Shown: positions 11,840 through 23,213 of the stretch, piece by piece
How positions within the stretch are numbered: the stretch's first letter is position 1
How the letters are laid out: each line of letters opens with the position of its first letter
Assembly: GCA_947044405.1 (NCBI GenBank)
Contig: CAMRHE010000502.1
Coordinates: 62,001-126,000 of the forward strand
DNA length: 64,000 nucleotides
Source of the DNA: Leptodactylus fallax
Taxonomy: Eukaryota; Chordata; Amphibia; Anura; Leptodactylidae
Reading direction: 5' to 3'
Program-made: the position numbers and the translations under genes
Notes under the pieces: generated by a model
Told to the model about the DNA's origin: nothing
What the model saw: the letters and a program-made list of their open reading frames with translations, nothing else
Database searches by the model: none

Positions 11840-13034
11840 TTCCTTGATATGCGAGGGAACATGTGTCGGGATGTATTCCAAATCCAGGATTCTCAGATTC
11901 CATCTTTTCAAAACTTTGCAGCCGTCTTCTAGCGATTTTATCACATGGAGGTCATCATTTTTGGAGACCAGGAGACGATCCAGGAAACCCCATCGGTATT
12001 TGATCTGGTTAGGGATGTCAGGGATCTATTTGAATGGCAGTGATCAGAGCTAGAGCCGGGCGTTGTTGAAGCGTAGCAGCTGACAAATTCGCATAGACAT
12101 AGATATCTTTGTATTTATCCGGAAGGGACTCTTTCTTTCTAGTAGCTTGCATAAGCAAATCTTTTACATGAAAAAAAGAGAATCTTTGCAATAACATCGT
12201 GAGGAGCGTCATCAGGTAAGTGGCGAGGCTTGGGGAGCCGATGTGCTCAATCAATAATAAGATTCCTGGAAGCAGAATTAGGCAGTACAGTTTTAATAAA
12301 GTCCTGCAAGTAAGGTACCAGATCTGCATTAGGGACCGCTTCAGGAACCCCACTGAGCTTAACATTATTTCACCTAGAGCGATCCTCCAAATCAGCAAGT
12401 TTCAGCTGTATCTGTGTAATAGTGTCCTCCTGTACATAGTGGGCATAAATAAGCTGGTTATGGGAGGTTGCAAAATTGTCCATTTTGGACTCAATATGGC
12501 GGACTCTGCCTCCCAGATCTTGTATAGAGGAGTGGATGGGTGCCACCAGTGTAGCAAAGCTTTGTTGTAATAAGCGATGCAAAGTTTGTAACATGGACTT
12601 CATGATAGATTCAGTTATGGGAGAGCCCGATGTGGAAATCCCGTCCAGAAAGTGAGAGTGAGGAGAAGTGGGTAGCAGCTCAGGGGATGCTTGTCCTACC
12701 TGCGTGGAGTGAGAAGGCTCCAAGTACAGGCATTGTTGTTTGCATGGGTTTCCTTAGTTAGAAGATGTCAGGGATCTATATTCTCCTGAAGGCCTAGTAG
12801 GGCCGCGTGGATGTAGGTCTGCAAGTATTTTGCTGCCCAACGAATGGTAAGTGGAAGCTGGTGTACAGGTGGGATACTCAGACTTTCGGGATGTTGGCGG
12901 GACAGAGCTAGAGTGTCTACCTACATGGACATCCGGCAGGTTTGAAGTGCCCGGGTCTGAGTGCTGAGAGCCGGCTGAAGGAAGAAATCCAAGAGTTTGG
13001 ATGGACCTGCGGCAGTTTTCTGTTTCTGAACCAT
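11840..13034 (-). pseudogene. L1 ORF1 RNA-binding protein, broken
   Basis: ORF1p coats LINE RNA as a trimer. The likely start is MVQKQKTAAG at 13034. A coiled-coil-like stretch (about 12600-12400, ending LADLEDRSR) leads into the RRM region with NNVKLSGVPEAVP, LQDFIKTVLP and AHRLPKPRHLP, then the C-terminal domain with DVIAKILFFHVKDLLMQA and LSAATLQQRP, ending about 11840 before ORF2. In-frame stops occur after LEDRSR (R to stop) and before AHRLPKP, among others. Order and spacing fit a Tx1/L1 ORF1. Confidence 0.85.
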
Positions 13035-13165
13035 TTTAGGGTAAGTATCGAACACAACACGAGCTGGTAACAGGTTCTAGTAAAGTGCAGTCATAGTGGA
13101 GTTGCTGGGGTGACAGAGAGCTACATTAGTCTGCGGCCATACTTCTCGGCAGCCAGACCACGCCC

Positions 13166-13660
13166 CTCAATTTTCATTTTGTATCATCCATTGCACATTT
13201 CTTTTTTTGAAACCTTCTCTTAGGTCAAAATAAAATAAAAATTAAGGGGTCACTATACCCTTTTATAAATTTTCTGAGGGGTGCAGTTTCCAAAATGAGG
13301 TCACTTCTTAGTACTTTCCACTACACTGGCACATTAAGAGCTCTGCAAATGCGTCATGGCACCTGAAGGAGTGCTCAGTGGCAACACTTCCATGCACTTC
13401 CATGTACCCAAATGGCAGTTTACATCCACATGTGGGATATTTCTGTGCTTGGTAGAAATTGTGTAAATTTTAAGGTGAAAAGAACATATTTTTGAAATAA
13501 AAATGAAATGTCTAAATTTCATCTACATATTGTTGTTTCCCGTGAAATGCTTAAAGAGTTAACAAACTTCCAAAATGTGGTTTTGAATTATTTGAGGGGT
13601 GCAGTTTTGAAAATGGGGTGATTTACAGGGGAAGGGGGGGAATAATATATAGGCCTTTTA
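13166..13660 (+). repeat. FR1-related repeat segment
   Basis: The phrases 'tgaggggtgcagtttccaaa' and 'atgaggtcacttctta' recur in the FR1 copies at 15400 and 60930. It has no coding potential. Confidence 0.6.
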
Positions 13661-14330
13661 ACCTTTTCATGACCGCCCACTGTATATAAAGGGCGGCACT
13701 TGCTGGGCTTTGTGCAGCGCCAACGTTTATAAACTGACCCTACTACATTGGGGATCATGTCTCCCCAAGGGTCAGGAACTCCATGAACACAGTGCTAATA
13801 GCTACTGGGGTCCACAGAGACATGATCAGGACCAGATAGGTTCAGGTCCCAATCATGTAGCCGCCATATCAGGGAAAGTTTGTTGCAGTAACAAACTTTC
13901 CCTGATATTAGCTGCCACCAGCGGGTGGTATTGGGAGTGGGTGTTAGCTGTATCTAACAGCTAACACCCTACTCCATAACCTCAGGTCAGAGCTGGGCTC
14001 TGATCAGTGGTTTTAACCCCTTGGATGCCGCAGTCAAACATGACCGCAGCATCCAAGGGGTTCCGCGATGACAAATGCTCCCCCCCCCGGCACCTCCTGT
14101 GGCAAGATCGGGTGGTGCCCATATGTATTTTCTGCAGCCTGGGGTCTGGCCAGTGACCTCAGGCTGCTAGGCGCCCCCAGTACCTGGTTGATCCTGCCGA
14201 GATGCAGGAAGTCAGGCTATGATTCTGCATAGTCTGACTTCCTCTTTAGACTGTAATACATGTGTATTGCAGTCTATAATACTGAACCAGCAATCCCTGG
14301 TTCAGGTGTCCTTATAGGACAAATAAAAGA
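13661..14330 (+). repeat. Repeat FR2, with three hairpins
   Basis: It opens 'ccttttcatgaccgcccact' and matches 53525-53720 ('cttgctgggctttgtgcag', 'cccaagggtcag'), where a truncated copy lies. Three strong inverted repeats sit in its middle (annotated separately). It grades into FR1-like sequence after about 14330. No gene is seen. Confidence 0.65.
13866..14062. repeat. Three consecutive strong hairpins
   Basis: Hairpin 1 has 19-bp perfect arms (13866-13884 and 13890-13908) with a 5-nt loop. Hairpin 2 has 13-bp perfect arms (13939-13951 and 13957-13969) with a 5-nt loop. Hairpin 3 has 14-bp perfect arms, AACCCCTTGGATGC (14015-14028) and its complement (14049-14062), with further pairing possible in the 20-nt loop. 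Confidence 0.93.
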
Positions 14331-15830
14331 TGTACAAAAAAGTGCAAAAAAAATGTAATAAAGTGTGTGAAATAAATCAATAAATGAATAAAGCACCAAA
14401 ATTCCTTTTCCTATATCAAATGAGTTATATAAAGCAAAAACCTAAAAATTTATAAAAAACAATACATATTTGGTATTTCTGCGTCCGAAACAACTTGTAC
14501 AATAAAACTGAAACATTATTTAACCTACACAGTGAACGTTGGAAAAAAAAAAAACAGGAAAAACCAGCCGGAAGTAATGATTTTTCGCCATCTCACATTA
14601 CAAAATATGCTAGAAAAAGAGATCAAAAAGTCACATGTACCCCAAAACAGGACCAATAAAAAGGACAGGTTGTTCCGCAAAAAATAAGCCCTCAACCAAC
14701 TCTGTCAACCAAAAAATAAAAATGTTACGCATCTCAGAAGATGGTGATGCAAAAATAATTGATTTATGTCCCCAAATAGATTTTTGTTCTGCAAAACTAG
14801 TAACACATAAAAAAAAAAAAACAATATAAATGAGGTATCGCCATAATCATACGGAACGCAGAATAAAGGTAGCATGTTACTTATGCTGCACGCTGTGTTG
14901 AAAAAAAATTAAAAGGTAAAACACAATACCAGAATTGATGGGGAGTTTTTTTAATCCACCAAGAAAGAGTTAATAAAAGTTAATCAATAAGTTATAGGCA
15001 CCCAGAAATGTTATTACAAAATACATCTCATACCGCAAACAACAAGCCCTCATATGGCTACATCACCAGAAAAATAAAGAAATATAGCTCATACAATGTG
15101 AAAACAAAAACCCCAAAAATCGCCAAATCATTAGAACATAACTGGCTGCGGCAGGAAGGGAATGTATAAGCTGTGTGAGCGTATATATGGGGACACCCCA
15201 GATTTAGAGCTTACAAGGGAAAATAAACCAGAAGTGACCCCCAGAGTGCCCCCCCCCAAATCATAGGAGCTACTGGGGAAATAGTAGGGAATTTGGTGTT
15301 CCCAATGTACTCCCCACAGGTTACATATTCACTCTTCACCATCCACTGTGCATTCACGTCTGGGATACTAATGCCCACTACACCCCTTGAAAAGTTCTTT
15401 GAGGGGTGCAGTTTTTAAAATGGGGTCATTCCCTAGGAGATTCCACTTTACTGGTACTTTAGAGGCTCTGCAAACATGACATGGCATCCAAATACCAAAC
15501 ATCTAAATCTGTACTCCAAAAGCCACATATCACGCCTTCCCTACTATGCTCTGCAGAGTGCCCAAACTGCAGTTTATGCCCACATGTATGACACTGGTGT
15601 ACCCAGGATAATGTACTTAATGTCATATGTGAGTATAAACTGTGGTTTAGGCACAGCCGGGCACAGAAGGGAAGGAGCGCTATTTGGTTTTTGGACGCCA
15701 TGACACTTTTTCAGAGCCCTGAAATGCCAGTAAGTGGAATTCCCTGACATGTGACCCCATTTTAAAAGCTACACCCCTGAAGGAATTTATCCAGGGGTAC
15801 AGTGATCATTGTTAACCCCCAAGTTTTGCA
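14331..15830 (-). repeat. FR1 repeat, copy 2
   Basis: It matches 7680-8640 over most of its length ('accagaagtgacccccagag', 'atttggtgttcccaatgtac'). Around 15560-15650 it turns into an inverted version of itself ('cagtttatgcccacat' and then 'tatgtgagtataaactg'). It is rich in A tracts and has no gene. Confidence 0.7.
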
Positions 15831-15914
15831 CTAAATAATTTTCCAGAAATGAATACGCAGCTAATGGTGAAAGGTGAAAATGACAAATTTTCCAGGAATA
15901 CGTCAATTCAGTGT

Positions 15915-16104
15915 GGCTACTTTGAAGAACCTAGAATATAAGACATATTTTCAGTTGTTTCACACTTTTTTGTTAAGTATATAATTCCACATGTGTTAAT
16001 TCATAGTTTTGATGCCTTCAGTGTGAATCTACAATTTTTATAGTCATGAAAATACAGAAAACTCTTGGAATGAGAAGGTGTGTCCAAACTTTTGGTCTGT
16101 ACTG
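15915..16104 (+). mobile_element. Terminal fragment of another Tc1/mariner family
   Basis: The right end reads ...GTGTCCAAACTTTTGGTCTGTACTG followed by TA, the terminus of a Tc1-type family common in fish and frogs, preceded by its usual subterminal sequence (ACACTTTTTTGTTAAGTATA). There is no left end and no transposase. A (TA)n run follows at 16105-16121. Confidence 0.7.
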
Positions 16105-16120
16105 TATATATATATATATA

Positions 16121-17696
16121 TCGAAAGAAATAAGTATTTGATCCCTTGCTGATTTTGTAAGTTTGCCCACTGACAAAGACATGAAAGGGTCTATAATTTT
16201 AAGGGTAGGTTAATTTTAACAGTGAGAGAATATCAAAAATATAATCCAGAAAATCACATTGTAAAAATGTTATAAATTTATTTACATTTTTCAGAGAGAA
16301 ATAGGTATTTGATCCCCTACCAACCATTAATGTTCTGGCTCTTACAGACCAGTTAGATTCTCCTAATCACCTCGTTCCCTGCATTATAGAGACAGCTCTC
16401 TTATATTGACACCTGTATAAAAGACTCCTGTCCACAGACTCAATGAATCAGTCCGACTCTAACCCCTACAACATGGGCATGACCAAAAAGCTTTCTAAGG
16501 ATGTCAGGGACAAGATCATAGACCTGCACAAGGCTGGAATGGGCTACAAAAACATAAGGAAGACGCTGGGTGAGAAGGAGACGATTGATGATGCAATAGT
16601 AAGAAAATGGAAGAAATACAAAATGACTGTCAATCGACATCGATCTGGGGCACCATGCAAAATCTCACCACGTGGGGTATCCTTGATCATGAGGAAGGTG
16701 AGAGATCAGCCTAAAACTACACGGGGGGAACTTGTTAATGATCTCAAGGCAGCTGGGACCACAGTCACCAAGAAAACCATTGGTAACACATTACACCGTA
16801 ATGGATTAAAATCCTGCAGTGCCCGCAAGGTCCCCCTGCTCAAGAAGGCCCATGTGCAGGCCCGTTTGAAGTTTGCCAATGAACACCTGAATGGTTCTGC
16901 GAGTGAATGGGAGAAGGTGCTGTGATAAGATGAAATAAAAATTGAACTCTTTGGCATTAACTCAACTCGCCGTGTTTGGAGGAAGAGAAATGCTACCTAT
17001 GACCCAAAAGAACACCGTCCCCACTGTCAAGCATGGAGGGGAAAACATTATGTTTTGCATGTGTTTCTCTGCTAAGGGCACAGGACTACTTCACCGCATC
17101 AATGGGAGAATGGATGGAGCCATGTACTGTAAAATCATGAGTGACAACCTTCTTCCCTCCACCAGGACATTAAAAATGGGTCGTGGCTGGGTCTTCCAGC
17201 AGGACAATGACCCAAAACATACAGCCAAGGCAACAAAGGAGGGGCTCAAAAAGAAGAACATTAAGGTCATGGAGTGGCCTAGCCAGTCTCCAGACCTTAA
17301 TTCCATATGGAGAGAGCTGAAGCTCTGAGTTGCCAAGGGACAGCCTCAGAATCATAATGATTTAGAGATGATCGGCAAAGGGGAGTGGACCAAAATTCCT
17401 CCTGACATGTGCGCAAACCTCATCATCAACTACAAAAAACGTCTGACTGCTGTGCTTGCCAACAAGGGTTTTGCCACCAAGTATTAAGTCTTGTTTGCCA
17501 GAGGGATCAAATACGTATTTTTCTCTGCAAAATGCAAATAAATTTATAAAATGTATATAATGTGATTCTCTGGATTTTATTTTTGATATTCTATTTCTTA
17601 CTGTTAAAATTAACCTTAACATTATAGACTGTTCATGTCTTTGTCAGTGGGCAAACTTACAAAATCAGCAAGAGATCAAATACTTATTTCTTTCAC
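16121..17696 (+). mobile_element. Tc1-like transposon, family B, copy 1
   Basis: The long inverted termini read GAAAGAAATAAGTATTTGAT...ATACTTATTTCTTTCACT, and the subterminal block 'tgcccactgacaaagacatg' is present in both arms. The better-preserved family member is at 29206-30751. The left end has decayed next to a TA microsatellite. Confidence 0.85.
16443..17487 (+). pseudogene. Tc1-like transposase, family B, broken
   Basis: This is a DD34E transposase remnant with an N-terminal helix-turn-helix ([16 protein letters not shown]), [11 protein letters not shown], and [15 protein letters not shown] before the catalytic core. At WSDETK the codons for Trp and Ser have become TGA and TAA (16923-16928). 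Frameshifts follow near 17010 and 17040. QQDNDPKH and WPSQSPDLN remain readable later, and the frame ends in FATKY at 17487. A second in-frame Met (MGMTKKLS, 16473) aligns with the start used by family A. It is non-functional. Confidence 0.87.
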
Positions 17697-17705
17697 TATA
17701 TATAT

Positions 17706-18148
17706 TGTGAGTATGTGAACCCAGAGGGCACTGTTGAGCGACCCAAGGCCAGCCCTGAAAAGGCCCTCAGCCACACCTTTGGGTGGGGGGCGTATCTCCA
17801 GAAGGCTGGAGAAACCTGCATGGAGCAGGAACTGTGAGTCCAGCCAAGGACAGAGAGAGGCGGTCTGTCCCAGAAGGGCTGGGGTCCACAGGGTACGTTG
17901 GCTTGAGTTGAGCACTAGTCAGGCTGCTCGATGCCCCAGAGGCCAGATAGGGCTTAAGAAGTCAGTTAGGGCCTATGCGTGGACTAGGGTTTCTTTGTTT
18001 TGTTATGTTGCACTCAAGCTGACATAAAGCCATTTTGTTTTAAACTGGCACCGTCTGAACGTTATCTCTCCGGCGCCCAGTACCACGAACCACTGCTGTC
18101 CGGACCAGGAGTCTGCCGCCATTTGAGACTATTCCCCCCAAGTTGTCA
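17706..18148. mobile_element. LTR-like or unclassified repeat block
   Basis: This GC-richer segment begins TGTGAGTATG and ends AAGTTGTCA, so it has TG...CA termini. It lies between runs of TATA, which makes any target duplication unreadable. It holds no protein domain I recognise. It could be a solo LTR or part of another retroelement. Confidence 0.3.
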
Positions 18149-18149
18149 C

Positions 18150-18151
<2 letters not shown>

Positions 18152-18188
<37 letters not shown>

Positions 18189-18189
18189 C
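18152..18189 (+). repeat. (TA)n(GA)n microsatellite
   Basis: A run of TA dinucleotides passes directly into GA dinucleotides. Confidence 0.95.
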
Positions 18190-18219
18190 GCACTATATAG
18201 ATAAAGAGTACTAAGAGTC

Positions 18220-19335
18220 CTGACAGTGTCATACACTATGTATTATAGATATATAGTCCTAGGAGTCCTGACAGTGTCATACACTATGTTTTATAGATAT
18301 ATAGTCCTAGGAGCCCTGACAGTGTCATACACTATGTTTTATAGATATATAGTGGTAGGAGTCCTGATAGTGTCATACGCTATATTTTATAGATATAGAG
18401 TCCTAGGAGCCCTGACAGTGTCATACGCTATGTTTTATAGATATAAAGTCCTAGGAGCCCTGACAGTGTCATACACTATGTTTTATAGACATAGAGTCCT
18501 AGTAGCCCTGACAGTGCCATACACTATGTTTTATAGATATATAGTCCTAGGAATCCTGACAGTATCATACACTATGTTTTATAGATATAAAGTCCTAGGA
18601 GCCCTGACAGTGTCATACACTATGTTTTATAGACATAGAGTCCTAGTAGCCCTGACAGTGTCATACACTATGTTTTATAGATATATAGTCCTAGGAATCC
18701 TGACAGTGTCATACACTATATTTTATAAATATATAGTCCTAGGAGTCCTGACAGTGTCATACACTATGTATTATAGATATATAGTCCTAGGAGCCCTGAC
18801 AGTGTCATACACTATGTATTATAGATATATAGTCCTAGGAGTCCTGACAGTGTCATACACTATGTATTATAGATATATAGTACTAGAAGTCCTGACAGTG
18901 TCATACACTATGTATTATAGATATATAGTCCTAGGAGTCCTGACAGTGTCATACACTATGTATTATAGATATATAGTCCTAGGAGGCCTGACAGTGTCAT
19001 ACACTATGTATTATAGATATATAGTCCTAGGAGGCCTGACAGTGTCATACACTATGTTTTATAGATATATAATCCTAGGAGCCCTGACAGTGTCATACAC
19101 TATGTTTTATAGATATATAGTCCTAGGAGCCCTGACAGTATCATACACTATGTTTTATAGATATATAGTCCTAGGAGTCCTGACAGTGTCATACACTATG
19201 TATTATAGATATATAGTCCTAGGAGCCCTGACAGTGTCATACACTATGTTTTATAGATATATAGTACTAGGAGTCCTGACAGTGTCATACACTATGTATT
19301 ATAGATATACAGTCCTAGGAGCCCTTACAGTGTTA
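18220..19335 (+). repeat. 48-bp minisatellite, about 23 units
   Basis: The consensus unit contains 'gtcatacactatgttttata', 'gatatatagtcctagg' and 'agccctgacagt', total 48 bp. Because 48 is divisible by 3, a 370-codon frame stays open across it (18226-19338), each unit giving a 16-residue repeat. The variants 'tgtatt' versus 'tgttttata' and 'gagccc' versus 'gagtcc' are scattered through the array. It lies inside a dispersed repeat whose other copy at 24260-24430 carries only one unit. Confidence 0.95.
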
Positions 19336-19600
19336 TAGATCTGTTAAGCCATTTTAAGCAGTGGTTCGTGACAAACATATTCGCCCCAATGCAAATCTTT
19401 GGACCAAAACAAATCTTCAGAGCGTTACTGATCTCTAATTAGGCCCATCATTTTTTTTTGTCTTAATTTTTTTTAATCCTAATACTTACAAATCCTAGGA
19501 GCTCTGAAATTGTCAAAGATCGTTTGTACTGATCTCTGTTATTGAACTCTGGTTTGTACTGAATTTATTCAACCTCAAACAAATCTTCAGAGGTTTCCAC
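19336..19600 (+). repeat. Dispersed repeat flanking the minisatellite
   Basis: The phrases 'ttcgtgacaaa', 'aatctttggacc' and 'aaacaaatcttcagag' match the reverse complement of 24270-24360. A second partial copy (19480-19600) ends in the same 'atctctaatt'. Confidence 0.65.
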
Positions 19601-19765
19601 ATCTCTAATTATAATGAAATCTGTTTTATTTGGAATCAGCAGAAGTTACAATATTTGATATATATTGTGGAATTGAAAGTGATATTTCTTTTGACTAGAA
19701 ACATAAATGTAAAAAATTGCAAATATTTTTCTAATTCATTATTACTTATTACATATTATTAAATC

Positions 19766-19935
19766 TATAAATGTATCTCTGTGACTGCTCCCACCGGAGA
19801 CCATTACTGAGATCTCTCCGGCTTTGTTACAGGATTCTATGCAATATTTCATCTATAAAAGGAACAACAAGTAATATCCTGATGTCCTGTGTGTTACATG
19901 GACAAGAAGACGTGATTTCGCTGTTTTACAAGAAT
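19766..19935 (+). promoter_or_regulatory. Conserved OR promoter and putative 5' exon, unit 1
   Basis: This block is near-identical at 37074, 44778 and 54822, each time upstream of an OR coding exon. It contains GCTCCCACCGGAGACC, which is one mismatch from the TCCCNNGGGA core of Olf/EBF sites, then TCTCCGGCTTTGTTACAG, and a TATAAAA box at 19854-19860. Transcription probably starts about 30 bp downstream of the TATA box. Promoter function is inferred from conservation and position. Confidence 0.6.
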
Positions 19936-20332
19936 GAAGAATGTCATCTTCAGCTTCGTTATGTAAAGTATATTATGTGAGTCCTATTATATATAATGTA
20001 TACAGGAGATTTGTGCTAATTTATTCTTGAATTCTAAACAATAATCTTTAAATAAAACATTTATTTTTTAATACTATACAGAAAACGATATTTACACATT
20101 TAGCATCTGAACATTAACCTTCTACTTCTAATTTTTATATATTTTTTATATATTTTATCTATATAGATATAGATTTAATCCATTACACTGTATTATTTTA
20201 TCTTTATTATTATATTTTTACCCAGATGTTTAACTTGCTTTGTGGAAAAGGTAAGAAAATTTAAATTTATACTCTTTATATATTTTATACTTTATGTGAT
20301 AATAAATTGGAGAATAAATCTCATCATCTCAT

Positions 20333-20345
20333 CTTCCATTTTAGT
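20333..20345 (+). promoter_or_regulatory. Conserved 3' splice site before OR 1
   Basis: The pyrimidine-rich CTTCCATTTTAG with AG at 20343-20344 lies 54 bases before the chosen ATG. The same acceptor, followed by TAAAC, occurs before the OR copies at 38258, 45962, 42110 and 48153. It fits the usual OR layout of non-coding 5' exon(s) and one coding exon. Confidence 0.6.
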
Positions 20346-20397
20346 AAACCATAGTGGAGAAAATTTAATTTCCCTCAAGATATTCATCCTTCAGAAA

Positions 20398-21330
20398 ATG
20401 CTGTACAACAATTCCAGTACGGTGACTGAGATTTTGCTTTTAGGATTTCAGAATTTAAAAAATTTTAAGATTTCTTTCTTTCTTCTTCTGCTGCTCATCT
20501 ACTGTGTGACTGTATGTGGAAACCTCCTTATCATCCTGGTGGTGTCCTACAGCAGATCCCTCCACTCTCCCATGTACTTCTTCCTTACACAACTTTCCTT
20601 TTCAGATATTTTACTTTCCACCACCATAATACCGATAATGCTCCATGTTGTCTTGTATGAGGGAAGTTCTGTGTCTGTTATGGGCTGCTTAATACAATTT
20701 AACTTTTTTTTGGCCTCAGAATCCTTGGAATGTCTTTTCCTGACTGTGATGTCCTATGACAGGTATCAGGCCATCTGTCACCCTCTACATTATAGCTTAG
20801 TTATTGACCTCAAATTTTGTATAAAATCTGTTCTCTTGTGTTGGGTGATGACATTTGTTCTTGTTTTGAGTCTTTCAGTATCTATGAATTATCTGCACTT
20901 CTGTGGACCAAACATCATTGACCATTTCTTCTGTGATTTTGATCCCTTACTTGAACTTTCCTGCTCAGACACTTTTTTCATCAAACTAGAAGACATGATA
21001 TTTGTTGTACCATTTATAGCTTCTCCATTTATTGTCATTGTGGTCTCCTATGTGTATATAATCCTCACTATACTGAAGATCCCATCTGTAAGTGGGACAC
21101 AGAAGACCTTCTCCACCTGCAGCTCTCACCTGGCCGTGGTTTCCTTATTTTATGGTTCACTTCTTAGTATCTATTTATTTCCAAATACACAAAAGGTAAA
21201 GAAAATCCTCTCCTTGCTCTACACTGTAGTAACTCCTCTTCTCAATCCTATGATATACAGTCTGAGTAATAGAGATATTAAGCAAGCCTTTAAAAAGCTC
21301 AAAAGCAGCAAAATGTTGTTTGTACAATAA
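20398..21330 (+). CDS. Olfactory receptor 1, intact, class II type
   Basis: This is a 310-residue seven-transmembrane odorant receptor, expected in cilia of olfactory neurons and coupled to a Golf-type G protein. The N-terminus MLYNNSSTVTEILLLGF has glycosylation sequons at N4 and N5. Hallmarks include GN at 41-42 (TM1), LHSPMYFFL at 55-63, the TM3 Cys (C97), MSYDRYQAIC at 118-127, extracellular loop 2 cysteines near 169, 179 and 189, KTFSTCSSHL at 236-245 and PLLNPMIYSLSN at 280-291. The frame is open from 20242, but the first 52 codons cross the conserved splice acceptor, so I start at 20398, which aligns with the other ORs and has A at -3. It is a single exon with no lesion. The promoter block is about 540 bp upstream. 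Confidence 0.93.
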   Translation: MLYNNSSTVTEILLLGFQNLKNFKISFFLLLLLIYCVTVCGNLLIILVVSYSRSLHSPMYFFLTQLSFSDILLSTTIIPIMLHVVLYEGSSVSVMGCLIQFNFFLASESLECLFLTVMSYDRYQAICHPLHYSLVIDLKFCIKSVLLCWVMTFVLVLSLSVSMNYLHFCGPNIIDHFFCDFDPLLELSCSDTFFIKLEDMIFVVPFIASPFIVIVVSYVYIILTILKIPSVSGTQKTFSTCSSHLAVVSLFYGSLLSIYLFPNTQKVKKILSLLYTVVTPLLNPMIYSLSNRDIKQAFKKLKSSKMLFVQ

Positions 21331-21821
21331 ATTAGTTTCCAAATTGGTCTTACATATGGACACTTGTTTTTGGTTAACAAACCTTTATATCTGTTAGGTG
21401 ATGAGGTGTAATATCTTCCCTTATCATATTAATTTTCAAGGTTTCTCTTTATAAAAATGACATAAATATGACATTATAAGCATGGATGTCATAATTCATC
21501 TTTTATAACCATCCATGCACCAAAAGATGGCCGGGGAATCAAAATCATTCAGTGACTTCAAAAATCTGGGTGGTGAATAGTAATAGACACTTCTAACTTC
21601 TAACCCTCTCTTCATTCAAGATTTCAAAACTTTTTAAACTCTTTATTACTGATGATTACTAAACCTCTTGCTTTTTGTGGGTACATATGACTTTTTGATC
21701 AGTTTTTATTACTTTTCATTTTTTAGAGTTGAGATTAACAAAAACTATCAATCCTGGCATCTGGAGGTTCAGTTTTATGGCTTTTATCATGTACAATAAA
21801 TACTCATGTACTCATTCTTTA
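21331..21821 (+). other. 3' flank of OR 1
   Basis: 21340-21440 matches 51535-51620, an orphan OR 3' flank ('ggttaacaaacctttat'). The remainder is AT-rich with a short FR1-like piece ('actttttgatcagtttttat', about 21690). No gene is seen. Confidence 0.5.
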
Positions 21822-21823
21822 TA

Positions 21824-22698
21824 CCGTGTTTCTCCGAAAATAAGACAGGGTCTTATAATATTTTTTGCTCCGAAAAAAGGGCTAGGGCTTATTTTCGGGG
21901 TAGGTCTTAATTTTTTCCATGAACAACAATCACACATTTGATCACTTTTTATTTCAACTTTTATCAGAGGTGAAACAGCGAAAAAACAGCAGTTCGGCAC
22001 TTCTGATTTTTTTTTTCCTCTATCGCATTCACCATAGAGGTAAAATATTTTTATAAGTTTGTAGAGCAGGCATTTTCGGATACAGGGATTCCTAATGTGT
22101 ATGTGTTTCACAGTAATATTTTAGTTTTATATGTATTCTAGTGAAAGTGTGGGGGGAAGGGGCTTGAACTTTTATTGTTTTTTTTTTTTTTATATTTTTT
22201 AATTTTTTTTTTTTTTTTCTTTTACTATTAACCCCTCCTAGGGGGCTTGAACCTGCAATCATCCCATATACTACAATACAACGTTTTGCAGTCTATGGGA
22301 GATTATCTATATTACTATTGAGGCTGGACCGGGTGCAGACCTGCAACGTGAAAGGGCCCCAGGAATAGTTTCTCTGCTTTGGGGGGTGGATTTGGGGTGG
22401 GCTATAGGGACTGTAGCTATAGTATAGTAGCTATAGGTGGTTGGAACCGGCCCTAGGGACTGGAGAGGGGGAGGGGTGAAAGCGCGGAGGTCACACTTAG
22501 CAATGCCCGCTGTCAGAGTCCAGCAGAGTGGCCACCATCTTTAAGGACCCGGCATCTGCTGTAATCGCACGGCAGATGTCGGGAAGGGGTTAAATTATTT
22601 TTGGAGCAGGGTTTATATTTCAAGCATACTCCAAAAAACCTGGAAAATCTAGCTAGGGCTTATTTTCGGGGTAGGTCTTATTTTTTGGAGAAACACGG
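21824..22698. mobile_element. MITE with mariner-type ends
   Basis: The inverted termini are CCGTGTTTCTCCGAAAATAA on the left and the complement of CCGTGTTTCTCCAAAAAATA on the right, flanked by TA on both sides (21822-21823 and 22699-22700). The inner phrase 'gggcttattttcggggtagg' occurs near both ends. There is no transposase. The middle is T-tract-rich with FR1-like text around 22230-22300. Confidence 0.75.
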
Positions 22699-22860
22699 TA
22701 GTAATAGAAGCATATTGTTTGTTATTGCTTTATTTCTGCAAAATCACATAGGTGTTGCAGTTAGCATTATAATGTTGTACCGTGTTAGCCAATGAAAGTA
22801 GTGGAAGAGTGAAGTAATCAGGCTATACCTTTTAAAGGCTGAGTATATTTGGTGGTAAGC

Positions 22861-22888
22861 TTTCGTGAGTACGAGCTCTCTTCATCAG
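22861..22888 (-). ncRNA. Hammerhead-ribozyme-like core in the PLE left end
   Basis: On the minus strand CTGATGA is followed by a stem-loop, AGAGAG CTCGTA CTCAC, and then GAAA. This is the conserved CUGAUGA / stem II / GAAA arrangement of hammerhead ribozymes, which Penelope-like elements are known to carry in their terminal repeats. Stem II has one mismatch. I did not resolve stems I and III. Confidence 0.5.
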
Positions 22889-23213
22889 ACATGGTGTTAT
22901 GCAAGAAACTGTTAGGAGCAAGTATTTAAGTAATACAATCTGAATGTGATCACCCTAGCTTTATGTTGTGGTAAGCTTATGTAAACATCAAGAGAAATTC
23001 AGGAATGGACTTATGTGTAAAGTAATCAAGTTAGAGATAGGTAAGAGCTCCAGGAATGCTGAAGACCTGTAATCCAACTCATCATTCAACTACACCATAT
23101 TGTCACTACTAATCTACACTATTATTATTTTGGGGGGTATTTTGGAACTGACAGACTCACTGTAAGTCATGGCAGAGTGAAGAAACACAGGTGATGCCTT
23201 TTAGAGACTAGTT

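Larger units (their letters stand above)
8986..13165 (-). mobile_element. L1/Tx1-type LINE A, 5' part (minus strand)
   Basis: Read on the minus strand, it starts with a GC-rich leader ('gggcgtggtctggctgccga', about 13165), then ORF1, then ORF2 endonuclease and reverse transcriptase. It breaks off at about 8990 within ORF2, where FR1 sequence takes over. Both ORFs have several stops and frameshifts, so it is dead. The 3' part is probably 2105-4213. Confidence 0.82.

Noticed and set aside
18226..19338. A 370-codon open frame with 16-residue repeats (SYTMFYRYIVLGALTV type)
   Set aside because: It is a 48-bp tandem array; the unit is divisible by 3 so frames stay open by chance. No promoter, no conserved domain, and the single-unit relative is non-coding.
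20242..20397. N-terminal extension of OR 1 by 52 codons
   Set aside because: It crosses a splice acceptor conserved in all OR units and adds hydrophobic sequence unlike OR N-termini.
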